Numbered from the stretch's first letter, positions 35,575 to 45,631 are shown. The stretch is DNA of 64,000 nucleotides from Marinobacterium profundum (GCF_001528745.1 NZ_BCNS01000018.1:62001-126000), one strand, 5' to 3'. Numbers and translations are program-made. The notes: a model not told the origin generated them from the letters alone.

Positions 35575-35766
35575 ATGGAAACGATTGAAAAAGAGCGGCC
35601 GATACGCAGCCCCTGTGTCGGTGCCTGCTGTCCCGGTGAGCGCAATCTGTGCACCGGATGTCTGCGCAATGCGATGGAAATCGCCGAGTGGGGTGTGCTG
35701 AATAATGATGAAAAGAGAGCGGTGCTGGCTTTGATTCGGCGGCGTGAAAAGGGTGAAGTCTGTTAG
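35575..35766 (+). CDS. DUF1289 small cysteine-rich protein
   Basis: 63 residues with the DUF1289 pattern SPCVGACCPGERNLCTGCLRNAMEIAEW, conserved Cys residues that probably bind a metal or Fe-S cluster. It ends 12 bp before the DUF77 gene, so probably one operon. Function unknown. Confidence 0.88.
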   Translation: METIEKERPIRSPCVGACCPGERNLCTGCLRNAMEIAEWGVLNNDEKRAVLALIRRREKGEVC

Positions 35767-35778
35767 GAAGCCTAAAGC

Positions 35779-36081
35779 ATGAACGTAATGATTGATCTGT
35801 GTGTTGTTCCGCTGGGTGTCGGGGTATCAGTGTCACCCCATGTGGCGGCCTGCCAACGGGTGTTTCAGGATGCGGGTCTGAGTCATCAGATGCATGCCTA
35901 TGGCACTAACGTGGAAGGGGAGTGGGAAGCGGTATTTGCCGCGGTGCGGCGTTGTCATGAGGTGCTGCACGACATGGGTGCGCCCCGCGTGTCGACCTCA
36001 ATGCGGGTGGGTACCCGTACCGACCGTGAACAGACTATTGCAGACAAAATTAGTAGCGTAGAGCAAAAGCTGGCGCAGTAG
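35779..36081 (+). CDS. MTH1187/YkoF-type thiamine-binding domain protein (DUF77)
   Basis: 100 residues, ferredoxin-like fold. Family elements VMIDLCVVPLGVGVSVSPHVAACQRV, HQMHAYGTNVEGEW and STSMRVGTRTD. DUF77 proteins bind thiamine or related pyrimidines in some species. Paired with the DUF1289 gene. Confidence 0.9.
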   Translation: MNVMIDLCVVPLGVGVSVSPHVAACQRVFQDAGLSHQMHAYGTNVEGEWEAVFAAVRRCHEVLHDMGAPRVSTSMRVGTRTDREQTIADKISSVEQKLAQ

Positions 36082-36137
36082 TTCAGATCTCTGGCCGGCG
36101 TCGCTGTCAGGTGTGAGCGGCGCCGGCCAGTGTGCGT

Positions 36138-37421
36138 TTATTCGTCTTCGTCGTTGTGCGGGCTCGAGTGATAGCGGAAAACCCGTGCCGTCTTGATCAG
36201 GTTGTCACTGATCTGCAAGGTTTCAAAGCGGTAGCTGTTCAGCTCCAGGCAGACATTGGCATCGGGAATGGATTCAAGGTTCTCGGTAATCAGGCCGTTG
36301 AGGGTTTTGGGCCCGTCGGTGGGCAGATCCCAGCCCAGGCTCTTGTTGACCTCGCGAATGTAGGCCGTACCTTCGATAAAGAAGCTGCCATCTTCCTGTG
36401 GGTGGATTTCCTGATTGCTGGCCTTGTTCTGGGCCGACAGTTCGCCGACGATTTCTTCCAGAATATCTTCCAGCGTAACTATGCCGAGAATATCGCCGTA
36501 TTCGTCCACCACCAGGCCAATGCGGCGGCTTTCGTTCTGAAAATTGAGTAGCTGGGTATGCAGCGGTGTACGTTCGGGTACGAAATAGGCTTCGCGCACC
36601 ACCTGTAAAATCGAGGCCTTGGTGACCTGGCCTTGCTGAATCAGCTGGGCAAGGTTGCGCATGTGCAGTGTGCCGACTGCCTTGTTGATGTCGCCGTGGT
36701 AAACCGGCAGGCGCGTATGGCTGGTGTGGGACAGTTGATGCAATAGCTGATCCAGATCGTGATCCAGGTCGATACCTTCGACTTCATTGCGCGGAATCAT
36801 GATGTCGCTGACGGTGACATCGTTCAGCTCGAGCACGCCGAGCAGCATGGACTGATTGGTCTGTGGCAACAGGGCGCCGGCCTCGTGCACCAGGGTGCGC
36901 AGCTCTTCGGTGCTGAGCAGGTGATTGTTGCCCTCGCCCACCTTGATGCCGAACAGGCGTAGCAGGCCGTTGGTAATGCTGTTAACGACCCATACCAGCG
37001 GGTAGGTGATCTTCAGCAGTGGCAACAGCACATAGGACGCCGGAAACGCGATGCGCTCGGGGAACATGGCTGCGACAGTCTTGGGGGAGACTTCAGCGAA
37101 AATCAGAATAATCAGGGTCAGGCCCGCTGTGGCGATGGCGATGCCGGCGTCACCCCACAGGCGTACCGCGACCACGGTCGCGATGGCGGAGGCGAGGATG
37201 TTGACGAAGTTATTGCCGATCAGGATGACGCCAATCAGTCGGTCGGGCCTTTCCAGCAGGCGGCTTGCCTTGCGAGCGCCGCGGTGCTTGTTCTTCACCA
37301 GGTGCCGCAGTCTGTAGCGGTTGAGCGACATCATGCCGGTTTCAGAGCTGGAGAAAAAAGCCGAACAAAAGATGAGGAAGATGAGAATCCCGACGAGGGT
37401 ACTTATCGATGCGTCTTCCAA
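36138..37421 (-). CDS. CNNM/CorC-like membrane protein with CBS pair
   Basis: 427 residues: N-terminal CNNM (DUF21) membrane domain with FSSSETGMMSLNRYRLRHL and about four TM helices, a CBS-domain pair (MIPRNEVEGIDLDHDLDQLL, RRIGLVVDEYGDILGIVTLEDILEEIVGEL), and a C-terminal CorC/HlyC domain (DGSFFIEGTAYIREVNKSLGW). Members of this family are implicated in Mg2+/Co2+ efflux; the 'hemolysin' label is historical. Confidence 0.92.
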   Translation of the reverse strand: MEDASISTLVGILIFLIFCSAFFSSSETGMMSLNRYRLRHLVKNKHRGARKASRLLERPDRLIGVILIGNNFVNILASAIATVVAVRLWGDAGIAIATAGLTLIILIFAEVSPKTVAAMFPERIAFPASYVLLPLLKITYPLVWVVNSITNGLLRLFGIKVGEGNNHLLSTEELRTLVHEAGALLPQTNQSMLLGVLELNDVTVSDIMIPRNEVEGIDLDHDLDQLLHQLSHTSHTRLPVYHGDINKAVGTLHMRNLAQLIQQGQVTKASILQVVREAYFVPERTPLHTQLLNFQNESRRIGLVVDEYGDILGIVTLEDILEEIVGELSAQNKASNQEIHPQEDGSFFIEGTAYIREVNKSLGWDLPTDGPKTLNGLITENLESIPDANVCLELNSYRFETLQISDNLIKTARVFRYHSSPHNDEDE

Positions 37422-37510
37422 GACGGGTGAACCTTAGACTAGCCAATAGGGCGTCCATTGTCTGGCCCGCCGAGGGGGCTGTCAAGCGAGCTGCACGGGA
37501 TTACATTCGG

Positions 37511-38305
37511 CTAGCCTGGCAGAAGGAATTCTATGACCAGTTTCGAGCCGAAAAATGCCAGCATCAGGGCGACAAAACCGCCGATGGTCCAGCGGATGGC
37601 GCGCAGGCTACGCCAGCCCAGCAGGCTGTGGCCAGCCAGGAGAATGGCATAGACAAACCAGGCCAGAATCGACAGCGTGGTTTTGTGAATCAAGTGCTGT
37701 GCAAAAAAATCGTCGACAAAGATGAAGCCGCTGATCAGTGAGGCTGACAGCAGAATGATGCCGGTCCAGAGCATTTCAAACAGCAGGCGCTCCATGGTCT
37801 GTAGCGGCGGCAGGCTGGCCACCAGACCACGGGTATGGTGCTGCTTGAGTGCGGTATTCTGCCGCCACAGCAGCAGCGCCTGCAGTGTTGCCAGAGTGAA
37901 AATGCTGTAGGCCAGTATCGACAGCAGTATATGTGCGATCAGGCCGGGGCCATAATTGCGGTGCAGGCTGGTGTCAGGATCCAGGGTCGCGGTAACAAGA
38001 GTAATGATGGCGACGGGAAATACGCCGATAAAGAGGTTGTCGATCTGTTGGCGTGAGCTGCTCAGCAAAACCAGCGCCGCCAGCAGCCAGCTGATCTGGC
38101 TGCCAACACTGAAAAAGCCGAGGTTGAGTCCAGTGCCCTGGTGCACTACGAGATATACAGCCAGTGCATGTACGATGACGCCGCACAGGCCCAGACCACG
38201 GATAAGGTTGCGTGTGGGTCGCTTCTGACCCTGCAATACTTGCCACTGCAACAGGGTTGCAGCCAGGTAAAACAGCACGGCAACAAGTATCGACGTCGGC
38301 AGCAT
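37511..38305 (-). CDS. CcsA/YpjD-like inner-membrane protein
   Basis: 264 residues with about eight hydrophobic segments. The C-terminal half resembles the CcsA/ResC cytochrome c assembly domain: AHILLSILAYSIFTLATLQALLLW and HLIHKTTLSILAWFVYAILLAGHSLLGWRSLRAI, with the haem-handling histidines. In gammaproteobacteria such YpjD proteins sit next to ffh, divergent as here, and their role is not settled. ATG at 38305 chosen; the frame extends to 38416 but with unrelated sequence. Confidence 0.88.
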   Translation of the reverse strand: MLPTSILVAVLFYLAATLLQWQVLQGQKRPTRNLIRGLGLCGVIVHALAVYLVVHQGTGLNLGFFSVGSQISWLLAALVLLSSSRQQIDNLFIGVFPVAIITLVTATLDPDTSLHRNYGPGLIAHILLSILAYSIFTLATLQALLLWRQNTALKQHHTRGLVASLPPLQTMERLLFEMLWTGIILLSASLISGFIFVDDFFAQHLIHKTTLSILAWFVYAILLAGHSLLGWRSLRAIRWTIGGFVALMLAFFGSKLVIEFLLPG

Positions 38306-38482
38306 CCGGGACCTCCATGGAAAGGCGCTAAGTGTGTCACAAAAAAGGGGGGCGTGAAATATGAGGTGCCGCCCTCCGGAGCCCTGCTGTATAATGCGCA
38401 TCCTTTGCAAGTTCAAGGCGTCTCCCTCGCCGCTTCAGGGGCCCGATTCGGCCCAGCCGGTGGAGAAAAACAGAGGCAGGAT

Positions 38483-39883
38483 ATGTTTGAAAATCTGACA
38501 GATCGGCTCACGAAAACGCTCAAGACCGTTACCGGTCAGGCGAAACTCACCGAAGACAACATCAAGGGCACGCTGCGTGAAGTGCGAATGGCGTTGCTGG
38601 AGGCAGATGTCGCGCTACCGGTGGTCAAGGAATTCGTTAACAGCGTCAAGGACAGGGCTGTCGGCCAGGAAGTCAGCAAGAGCCTGACGCCAGGCCAGGT
38701 GTTCGTCAAGATCGTCCAGGAAGAACTGGTCAAGATCATGGGCGAGGCTAACGAAAAACTTAATCTGGCTGCCCAGCCGCCGGCCATAGTGCTGATGGCG
38801 GGTCTGCAGGGCGCAGGCAAGACCACCTCTGTCGCCAAGCTTGCGCGCACCCTGCGCGAGCGCGACAAGAAAAAGGTTCTGGTCGTGTCGGCGGACGTAT
38901 ATCGCCCGGCGGCGATCAAGCAGCTGGAAATGCTGGCCAGCGAAGTGGAAGTGGACTTCTTCCCGTCCAGCGCTGATCAGGATCCGGTGCAGATCGCACA
39001 GGCGGCGATTGCCCACGCCAAAATCCAGCACCACGATGTGGTGCTGGTGGATACGGCGGGCCGTCTGCATGTCGATGGCGACATGATGGATGAGATCAAG
39101 CGTCTGCACAGTGCCATCAATCCGGTGGAAACCCTGTTTGTGGTCGACGCCATGACCGGCCAGGACGCCGCGACCACGGCCAAGGCGTTCAGTGATGTGC
39201 TGCCGCTGACCGGTGTGATTCTGACCAAGGCGGACGGTGATGCCCGTGGCGGTGCCGCGCTGTCGGTACGCTATATCACTGGCAAGCCGATCAAGTTTAT
39301 CGGTGTGGGTGAAAAGGTCGACGCACTCGAAGCCTTCCATCCTGATCGTGTTGCATCGCGTATTCTGGGTATGGGTGATGTCCTGTCCCTGATCGAGGAA
39401 GCCGAGCGCAAGATCGACAAGGACAAAGCCGAGAAATTTGCCCAGAAAATCAAGAAGGGCAAGGGCTTTGATCTGGAAGACTTCCGTCAGCAGATTCAGC
39501 AGATGAAGAACATGGGCGGTATGGCGGGCATGCTCGACAAGCTGCCGGGTATGGGGCAAATGGGCCAGATGGGTCAGGTTGCCGATGCCGCCAAGGCGGA
39601 AAAGGGTATGCATCAAATGGAGTCGATTATCAACTCCATGACGCCCGGCGAGCGCAGCAATCCCGATGTTATCTCCGGTTCACGCAAGCGTCGTATCGCG
39701 CTGGGCTCGGGTACTCAGATTCAGGATGTGAACCGCCTGCTCAAGCAGCACAAGCAGATGGCCAAGATGATGAAGAAATTCTCCACCAAGGGTGGCATGG
39801 CCAAAATGATGCGTGGCATGAAAGGCATGTTGCCGCCGGGCATGGGTGGCGGCGGAGGCGGTGGCGGCTTCCCCCGCATGTAA
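38483..39883 (+). CDS. ffh: Signal recognition particle protein Ffh
   Basis: 466-residue SRP54 GTPase that targets membrane proteins with 4.5S RNA. N domain FENLTDRLTKTLKTVTGQAKLTEDNI; G domain with LQGAGKTTSVAKLA (P-loop), DVYRPAAIKQLE, VLVDTAGRLHVD and TKADGDARGGAAL; C-terminal methionine-rich M domain with GMGQMGQMGQVADAA and a Gly-rich tail. The ATG at 38483 follows GAGGCAGGA-type sequence and gives the standard N-terminus. Confidence 0.98.
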   Translation: MFENLTDRLTKTLKTVTGQAKLTEDNIKGTLREVRMALLEADVALPVVKEFVNSVKDRAVGQEVSKSLTPGQVFVKIVQEELVKIMGEANEKLNLAAQPPAIVLMAGLQGAGKTTSVAKLARTLRERDKKKVLVVSADVYRPAAIKQLEMLASEVEVDFFPSSADQDPVQIAQAAIAHAKIQHHDVVLVDTAGRLHVDGDMMDEIKRLHSAINPVETLFVVDAMTGQDAATTAKAFSDVLPLTGVILTKADGDARGGAALSVRYITGKPIKFIGVGEKVDALEAFHPDRVASRILGMGDVLSLIEEAERKIDKDKAEKFAQKIKKGKGFDLEDFRQQIQQMKNMGGMAGMLDKLPGMGQMGQMGQVADAAKAEKGMHQMESIINSMTPGERSNPDVISGSRKRRIALGSGTQIQDVNRLLKQHKQMAKMMKKFSTKGGMAKMMRGMKGMLPPGMGGGGGGGGFPRM

Positions 39884-40061
39884 TGCGCCGTCGGTACTGC
39901 TTAATATATATCCACAAAGTACTTTTGTCGGGGCCCTGTTTGACGTAAAATCTCGGCCCTGATTTTGTAGGCCCGGTAGCTGCATGGGGTTAGTCCCGGT
40001 GTAGCCCGGATTTGAAACCGCGGGCGATCCTAAAACCCGCGCAAATAAAGGGACCATGCAC

Positions 40062-40313
40062 ATGGTAACAATTCGTCTGTCTCGTGGCGGCGCCAAAAAG
40101 CGTCCGTTTTATCACCTTACCGTAGCCGATTCTCGCAATGCGCGTGATGGTCGCTTTATTGAGCGCGTTGGTTTCTTCAACCCAGTTGCTCGCGGTCAGG
40201 AAGAAAGCCTGCGCGTCGATCTGGAACGTGTTCAGTACTGGCAGGAAAAAGGCGCTAGCCTGTCCGAGCGTGTTGCTCAGCTGATCAAAGAAGCAAAGAA
40301 AGCAGCTAAGTAA
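40062..40313 (+). CDS. rpsP: 30S ribosomal protein S16
   Basis: 83 residues: [41 protein letters not shown], typical S16. Start at ATG 40062; an ATG two codons earlier exists. First gene of rpsP-rimM-trmD-rplS, with its promoter in the 178-bp gap after ffh. Confidence 0.97.
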   Translation: MVTIRLSRGGAKKRPFYHLTVADSRNARDGRFIERVGFFNPVARGQEESLRVDLERVQYWQEKGASLSERVAQLIKEAKKAAK

Positions 40314-40337
40314 CGCAAGGTTGGGCCGGGTCGAAGG

Positions 40338-40865
40338 ATGGAAGATACAAGTTCTCTTATAACGCTGGGCAAGATTACAACTCTGTACGGCGTCAAAGGT
40401 TGGGTAAAGGTTCATTCCAGTACCGAACCGATGGAAAACATCCTGAACTATGCCCCCTGGCAGCTGAAAATCGGAAACGAAACAAAATTCGTCGAGATTG
40501 AAAGTGGTCGGGTTCATGGCAAAGGCCTGGTGGCCAAGCTGGCTGGAGTAGATGATCGGGATGTGGCGCGGCTTTACTGCGGTGCTGAAATTCTGGTCGA
40601 GCGCAGCCGCCTTCCTGAACTGGAAGCCGGTGAGTACTACTGGAGGCAGCTCGAAGACCTGCTGGTATATACCGAGTCCGGCCAGTTGCTGGGCAAGGTA
40701 GAGCATCTGATCGCAACGGGTTCCAACGATGTTTTGATCGTGCGGGGCACCGAAGAGAGTATCGATCGCCGCGAGCGTTTGATTCCCTACTTGCCCGATC
40801 AGGTGATCAAAGAAATTGATTTGGTTAAGGGTAGCATTCGGGTTGACTGGGATCCGGAGTTTTAG
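40338..40865 (+). CDS. rimM: 16S rRNA processing/maturation factor RimM
   Basis: 175 residues. N-terminal RimM domain (LGKITTLYGVKGWVKVHSSTEP) and PRC-barrel C-terminal domain (EYYWRQLEDLLVYTESGQLLGKVEHLIATGSNDVLIVRG). Assists assembly of the 30S head around S19. Position 24 bp after rpsP and 3 bp before trmD. Confidence 0.97.
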   Translation: MEDTSSLITLGKITTLYGVKGWVKVHSSTEPMENILNYAPWQLKIGNETKFVEIESGRVHGKGLVAKLAGVDDRDVARLYCGAEILVERSRLPELEAGEYYWRQLEDLLVYTESGQLLGKVEHLIATGSNDVLIVRGTEESIDRRERLIPYLPDQVIKEIDLVKGSIRVDWDPEF

Positions 40866-40868
40866 GCG

Positions 40869-41618
40869 GTGTGGTTTGGTGTAGTCACCCTCTTTCCCGA
40901 GATGTTTGAAGCCGTTACGGCTTACGGGGTCACGGGACGGGCGGTGCGCAATGGGCTGATTGACGTCCGGTGCTGGAATCCCAGGGATTATACTCTGGAC
41001 AAACACCGTACTGTCGATGACCGTCCCTATGGTGGCGGTCCTGGCATGCTGATGAAAGTTCAGCCATTGCGGGATGCGATACAGGCTGCGCGCAGCGCTG
41101 CTGGCGAAGGTGCGACGGTGATTTATCTGTCGCCCCAGGGGCGACGGCTGGATCATGTCGGTGCCTGTGAGCTGGCAGCAAGGCAGAAATTGATTTTGGT
41201 GGCGGGGCGTTACGAAGGTATCGACGAGCGCCTGCTGGAAACTGAAATCGATGAAGAGTGGTCGCTGGGAGACTTTGTCCTCAGCGGCGGCGAACTGCCG
41301 GGCATGACGCTGATCGACGCAGTATCCAGGCTTGTGCCTGGTGTGCTGGGTCATCAAAGCTCCGCTGCCGAAGACTCCTTTAGCGAGGGGTTGCTGGATT
41401 GCCCACACTACACGAGACCGGAACAGTTTGACGGAATGCAAGTACCCGAGGTGCTGCTAGGCGGCAATCACGAGGAAATCAGGCGCTGGCGTCTGAAACA
41501 GCAACTGGGCCGAACCTGGACAAGGCGCCCGGACCTGCTGGAAATCCTCGAGCTGAATCGCGAGCAGCAGACGTTGTTAAACGAATACATCCGTGAGACC
41601 CAGAGGTCCGACGGTTGA
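40869..41618 (+). CDS. trmD: tRNA (guanine-N1)-methyltransferase TrmD
   Basis: 249 residues; methylates G37 of tRNAs from S-adenosylmethionine. GTG start. Motifs: [71 protein letters not shown] and [15 protein letters not shown], which form the SPOUT trefoil knot. Operon position conserved. Confidence 0.98.
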   Translation: MWFGVVTLFPEMFEAVTAYGVTGRAVRNGLIDVRCWNPRDYTLDKHRTVDDRPYGGGPGMLMKVQPLRDAIQAARSAAGEGATVIYLSPQGRRLDHVGACELAARQKLILVAGRYEGIDERLLETEIDEEWSLGDFVLSGGELPGMTLIDAVSRLVPGVLGHQSSAAEDSFSEGLLDCPHYTRPEQFDGMQVPEVLLGGNHEEIRRWRLKQQLGRTWTRRPDLLEILELNREQQTLLNEYIRETQRSDG

Positions 41619-41640
41619 GTACTCACTCTAGGAGCGAGCT

Positions 41641-41997
41641 ATGAGCGGCAAAATCTCTATCATTCAGCAGATCGAAGCTGAGCAGATGGGTAAGCAGATC
41701 CCTGAATTCGGCCCCGGTGATACCGTTGTCGTACAGGTTAAAGTAACTGAAGGCGCTCGTACGCGTCTGCAGGCATTTGAAGGTGTAGTGATCGGCAAGC
41801 GTAACCGCGGCCTGAACTCTGCCTTCACCGTACGTAAAATCTCCCACGGTGTGGGCGTTGAGCGTACTTTCCAGACTTTCAGCCCGACTGTTGACAGCAT
41901 TGGTGTCAAGCGTCGCGGTGACGTGCGTCAGGCCAAGCTGTACTACCTGCGCGAACGTAGCGGCAAGTCTGCACGTATCAAGGAAAAGCTGGGCTGA
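41641..41997 (+). CDS. rplS: 50S ribosomal protein L19
   Basis: 118 residues: [47 protein letters not shown] and the C-terminal [17 protein letters not shown]. Preceded by AGGAGCGAGCT. Last gene of the operon, followed by a terminator. Confidence 0.98.
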   Translation: MSGKISIIQQIEAEQMGKQIPEFGPGDTVVVQVKVTEGARTRLQAFEGVVIGKRNRGLNSAFTVRKISHGVGVERTFQTFSPTVDSIGVKRRGDVRQAKLYYLRERSGKSARIKEKLG

Positions 41998-42019
41998 GCC
42001 TTGGCTCACTTCAGTTTCT

Positions 42020-42048
42020 AAAAGGGCGGCCCTCGGGTCGCCCTTTTT
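42020..42048 (+). terminator. Terminator after rplS
   Basis: Stem AAAGGGCG / CGCCCTTT with a GC-rich 10-nt loop, followed by TT; ends the ribosomal operon. Confidence 0.85.
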
Positions 42049-42161
42049 GCGTTCGGGCTTAAGTAGCTCTGTCGTTGGCCTGTTCGCCATTTATCGCTAT
42101 GATGCCTAGTATTAAAATCTCTGTAAGCCGGTACTGACAGACTACAAAAGGAACTGCAGCT

Positions 42162-43658
42162 ATGCGGAAGTTGTTTAGATTGCTGGGATTTTTACTGATA
42201 CCGGCGTTGATCGTCGGTGGTGCCTATGGATATTACTGGTACCAGGTAAAAACCTCCGCCGATCGCATGGTTGAGGCTGCGGCGCCCTTCGCTAAAATCA
42301 CCTATGCGCGTGTTGTGGCCGGGATCGATGGAAGTGCTGGCGTTGCTGGCGTGCAGATAACCCCTGTGGGTAGCAAGGATTCTGTGCTGATCGGGTCTGT
42401 GCTGTTCCAGGCGCCTGATCCGCTGTTTTACCTTGATGCCGAGAAGACCCTGCGCGAAGGCAACTGGCCCGAGCATATGGCGTTGTCGGTTACGGGTCTG
42501 AGTATGACTCTTGATGCCGACTATCTGGCGCAGTGGGAGGCCATGGGGCAGTCCTTTGCCGTGCCTCAGCAAGGTACCGGCTTTGAGGCTCTCGCCTGTG
42601 GTGATGTGCAGCGCTTTGACCTGGCAACGACCCGGGCCATGAAGTATCAGCGCCTGACCATGGATATGCTGGTGGCGATGGACTTTATGCCTGGCTCCCA
42701 GTCGTTGCGACTGCGCTCCGATGTCAATGTCGCCGATATGGCGAAAACCAGTTTTTATGTCGACCTGTCTTTGGCCAGTAATGTGCTTTCTATAGGTTCG
42801 CTGGTGCAGGCGCAGCCGTCGGTTGAGCGTGTCTCGCTGGATTACGCAGACCTGGGCTACAACGCCAGACGCAATCGTTTTTGTGCTCTGAGTGGTGGTT
42901 ACGCGCCGGCTGAGTATGCACAGCGACACAGTGAAATGGTGCAGGCCGAGCTGAGGCAGCTTGGCTGGTTGATGCCTGATCTGCTGGTTAAAGCCTATGC
43001 GGATCTGCAGCAGCCGCGGGCCATTTTACAGCTGGTAGCCGAGCCATCGCCGGGCTTTGGGGCTCAATCCATAGCAACGATTTCATCACCGGAAGACCTG
43101 CTTGGTTTGCTGAATGTTCAGGTGTCGGTTAATGGTGTGAGTCAGGATTTGAGTACGATCGACTGGTCGCTTGATCCAGGTGAGGCTATTGCCGCAGATG
43201 GTGCTGCTACTGAGGCTTTGCCGGATGGGGCGCTGGGCGCTGCAGTGCCGCAAACTGAAGAGCAGTCGGTCGCACTGCAGGAGCCGGAGCCCTTGGCCGC
43301 AGGCGTGGTTGAAAAGCGTGCGCCCGAGCAAGAAGACCTGGTGGTTGAACTAGAGCAGCCCAGGCCTGAGCCATCGTCGGTGACCACTATTATTGATCCT
43401 GATGTAATTCAGGTTATGCCGGGGATAGTGGTCAAGGCCAGAGCAGCGGAAAAAACCTACAAGCCCACGGCGGTGCAGCAGGTGCATAGCTATGCCGGAC
43501 AGAAGGTTAAGCTGCGAACCTATTTTGGGCGCCGTATCGAAGGCACCCTGGTGCGGGTGGCTGGGGGTAATCTGGAAGTAGAGCAGCGTCTGGACCGCGG
43601 AGTGGCAGTTTTCCCGATTGCGGCTGACAAGGTGGCAGAGCTGTCTGTCTGGCGTTAA
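42162..43658 (+). CDS. Membrane-anchored protein of unknown function (498 aa)
   Basis: One N-terminal transmembrane helix (about residues 5-25), then a mostly beta-like ectodomain up to about 320, an acidic Ala/Pro/Glu-rich linker (about 330-400), and a C-terminal segment (about 435-498) reading YAGQKVKLRTYFGRRIEGTLVRVAGGNLEVEQRL, resembling a small SH3/Sm-like barrel. I do not recognise the family. It occupies the rplS-xerD interval where related genomes also have uncharacterised genes, and ends 7 bp before xerD. Confidence 0.8.
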   Translation: MRKLFRLLGFLLIPALIVGGAYGYYWYQVKTSADRMVEAAAPFAKITYARVVAGIDGSAGVAGVQITPVGSKDSVLIGSVLFQAPDPLFYLDAEKTLREGNWPEHMALSVTGLSMTLDADYLAQWEAMGQSFAVPQQGTGFEALACGDVQRFDLATTRAMKYQRLTMDMLVAMDFMPGSQSLRLRSDVNVADMAKTSFYVDLSLASNVLSIGSLVQAQPSVERVSLDYADLGYNARRNRFCALSGGYAPAEYAQRHSEMVQAELRQLGWLMPDLLVKAYADLQQPRAILQLVAEPSPGFGAQSIATISSPEDLLGLLNVQVSVNGVSQDLSTIDWSLDPGEAIAADGAATEALPDGALGAAVPQTEEQSVALQEPEPLAAGVVEKRAPEQEDLVVELEQPRPEPSSVTTIIDPDVIQVMPGIVVKARAAEKTYKPTAVQQVHSYAGQKVKLRTYFGRRIEGTLVRVAGGNLEVEQRLDRGVAVFPIAADKVAELSVWR

Positions 43659-43665
43659 GGCGGCC

Positions 43666-44601
43666 GTGTCGGATATTGAAGGTGACGGCCGCTTGCGCCG
43701 GCGCTCGCCCCAGGAGGCCGATCAGCGCGATATAGAGCGGTATATCGATGCTCTCTGGCTTGAAAAGGGTCTCAGTGCCAATACTTTGGCGTCATACAGG
43801 CGTGATCTCAGTATTTTTGCCTGCTGGCTTAATGATCAGGGTGCGGCCTTGCTTGACGCGGACCGGGCGCTGCTGCGCCGTCATCTAGACTGGCGGCTCG
43901 AAGCCCGGCTCAAGGCCAGTTCCACGGCGCGTCTGCTGTCCTGTCTGCGTGGCTTTTATCGTTACTGGATTCGAGAAGAGCGCCTGGCAGATGATCCGAC
44001 GCTGCAGATCGACAGTCCGCGCCGTGCCCGGCCATTACCTAAAACTCTGACCGAAGCAGATGTTGAGCAGCTGCTGGCTGCACCGCCGCTGGATGATGCC
44101 CTGGGGCTGCGGGATAGGGCTATGCTGGAAGTGCTCTATGCCACCGGTCTGCGGGTGTCGGAGCTGGTCGGTCTGTCCTGTGGGCAAGTGAACCTGCGTC
44201 AGGGGCTGGTGCGGGTGATTGGCAAGGGTGACAAGGAGCGATTGGTTCCGCTGGGTGACGAGGCCGTGCACTGGCTGCAGCGTTATCTGCTACAGGCGCG
44301 TCGAGAACTGATTGAAACGGGTTCCGAGGTGCTGTTTCCCAGCCGACGCGGACAGCAAATGACGCGCCAGACATTCTGGCATCGGGTCAAGCTGCATGCC
44401 GTGACAGGCGGTATCGATAAGCCCCTGTCCCCCCATGTGCTACGTCATGCCTTCGCTACCCATCTGGTGAATCATGGCGCTGATCTGCGAGTGGTGCAGA
44501 TGTTGCTGGGTCACAGCGATCTTTCAACCACGCAGATTTATACTCAGGTCGCGCAGCACCGGCTGCAGTCCGTACACCGTCAGCACCATCCGCGGGGCTA
44601 G
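43666..44601 (+). CDS. xerD: Site-specific tyrosine recombinase XerD
   Basis: 311 residues; with XerC resolves chromosome dimers at dif. N-terminal core-binding domain (LEKGLSANTLASYRRDLSIFACWL), catalytic domain with TGLRVSELVGL (Arg), KGDKERLVPLG (Lys), LSPHVLRHAFATHLVNHGADLRVVQMLLGHSDLSTTQIYTQV (HxxR, His, Tyr). The GTG at 43666 is taken as start because it lies just after the preceding stop; the frame extends 48 nt upstream into it. Confidence 0.95.
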   Translation: MSDIEGDGRLRRRSPQEADQRDIERYIDALWLEKGLSANTLASYRRDLSIFACWLNDQGAALLDADRALLRRHLDWRLEARLKASSTARLLSCLRGFYRYWIREERLADDPTLQIDSPRRARPLPKTLTEADVEQLLAAPPLDDALGLRDRAMLEVLYATGLRVSELVGLSCGQVNLRQGLVRVIGKGDKERLVPLGDEAVHWLQRYLLQARRELIETGSEVLFPSRRGQQMTRQTFWHRVKLHAVTGGIDKPLSPHVLRHAFATHLVNHGADLRVVQMLLGHSDLSTTQIYTQVAQHRLQSVHRQHHPRG

Positions 44602-44680
44602 CAGCTGGGGTTCAGGGAACTTATTAGTGCCTGTCTCGTCTGAGAAGGTCTATAAACATCGACTGATATTGAGGGTTTTT

Positions 44681-45427
44681 ATGTATAAATCTATCCTGAG
44701 TGCCCTTATGGTGCTGGGCTTCAGTGGCACGTTGCAGGCAGCTGAGGCTGATGCCGGGATTACCGAAATCATTTCCCAGCAGTTGATGAAGGTCGATGCC
44801 CGTATTCCGGTGGAGTCCGTTACTGAAGCGCAGATGCCGGGTATCTATGAAGTTGTTCTGGGTACCGGTGAAGTGCTTTATGCCGATCCGAAAGGCGAGT
44901 ACTTCATGCTGGGTCAGCTCTACAAACTGAGTGATGACAAGGGTTTCGTAAACCTGACGGAAGCGCGTCTGAATACGCAACGGGTCGCGCTTATAGAGGG
45001 GGTCGATGCGAAAGATCGCATCTCTTTCAAGCCTGAGGGTGAGGTCAAGGCGACGATAGCGGTGTTTACCGACGTTGATTGTCCCTACTGCCGCAAGCTG
45101 CACGATGAGGTTCCCAAGCTGAATGCCATGGGGATTCAGGTGGATTACCTGGCCTTTCCGCGCGGAGGTGAGCGTTCCGAAGCCTTTACCAAGATGCAGT
45201 CGGTCTGGTGTTCGGCGCCGGATCAGCGTGCCGAGAACCTGACGAAGGTTAAGGGCGGTGAAACCATCACGGCTCTGGCCTGTGATTCGCCGGTAATGGA
45301 TCAGTTCGCGCTGGGGCAAAAGGTGGGCGTAACCGGTACGCCTGCGTTGGTATTTGAAGATGGTAGCCTGGTTCCGGGGTACATGCCGGCGGCGCGTCTG
45401 GCCCAGATGCTCGGTCTGGCACAGTAA
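44681..45427 (+). CDS. dsbC: Periplasmic disulfide isomerase DsbC
   Basis: 248 residues with signal peptide (MYKSILSALMVLGFSGTLQAAEA). N-terminal dimerisation domain, then a thioredoxin-like domain with the active site DVDCPYCRKLH (CPYC) and the cis-proline loop GVTGTPALVFEDG. Corrects wrong disulfides together with DsbD. Sits between xerD and hom as in pseudomonads. Confidence 0.96.
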   Translation: MYKSILSALMVLGFSGTLQAAEADAGITEIISQQLMKVDARIPVESVTEAQMPGIYEVVLGTGEVLYADPKGEYFMLGQLYKLSDDKGFVNLTEARLNTQRVALIEGVDAKDRISFKPEGEVKATIAVFTDVDCPYCRKLHDEVPKLNAMGIQVDYLAFPRGGERSEAFTKMQSVWCSAPDQRAENLTKVKGGETITALACDSPVMDQFALGQKVGVTGTPALVFEDGSLVPGYMPAARLAQMLGLAQ

Positions 45428-45631
45428 AACTGTTCCTGCAAGTGGCACGGTTTGTTCGTGTCACTTGCTGTCTGTTTGTCCTTCCCTGATCTGCCGTTCG
45501 GCAAATTCATCCTGCATCTTCTGTATATCCCTATCCAAGTCGGGTCCAACTCCCGTTATAATACTCACCCATTTTTACCGCGGATGACGAAAGGTCATCC
45601 GGTTCGACTCAACAGCGAGTGAGGTATTGAT

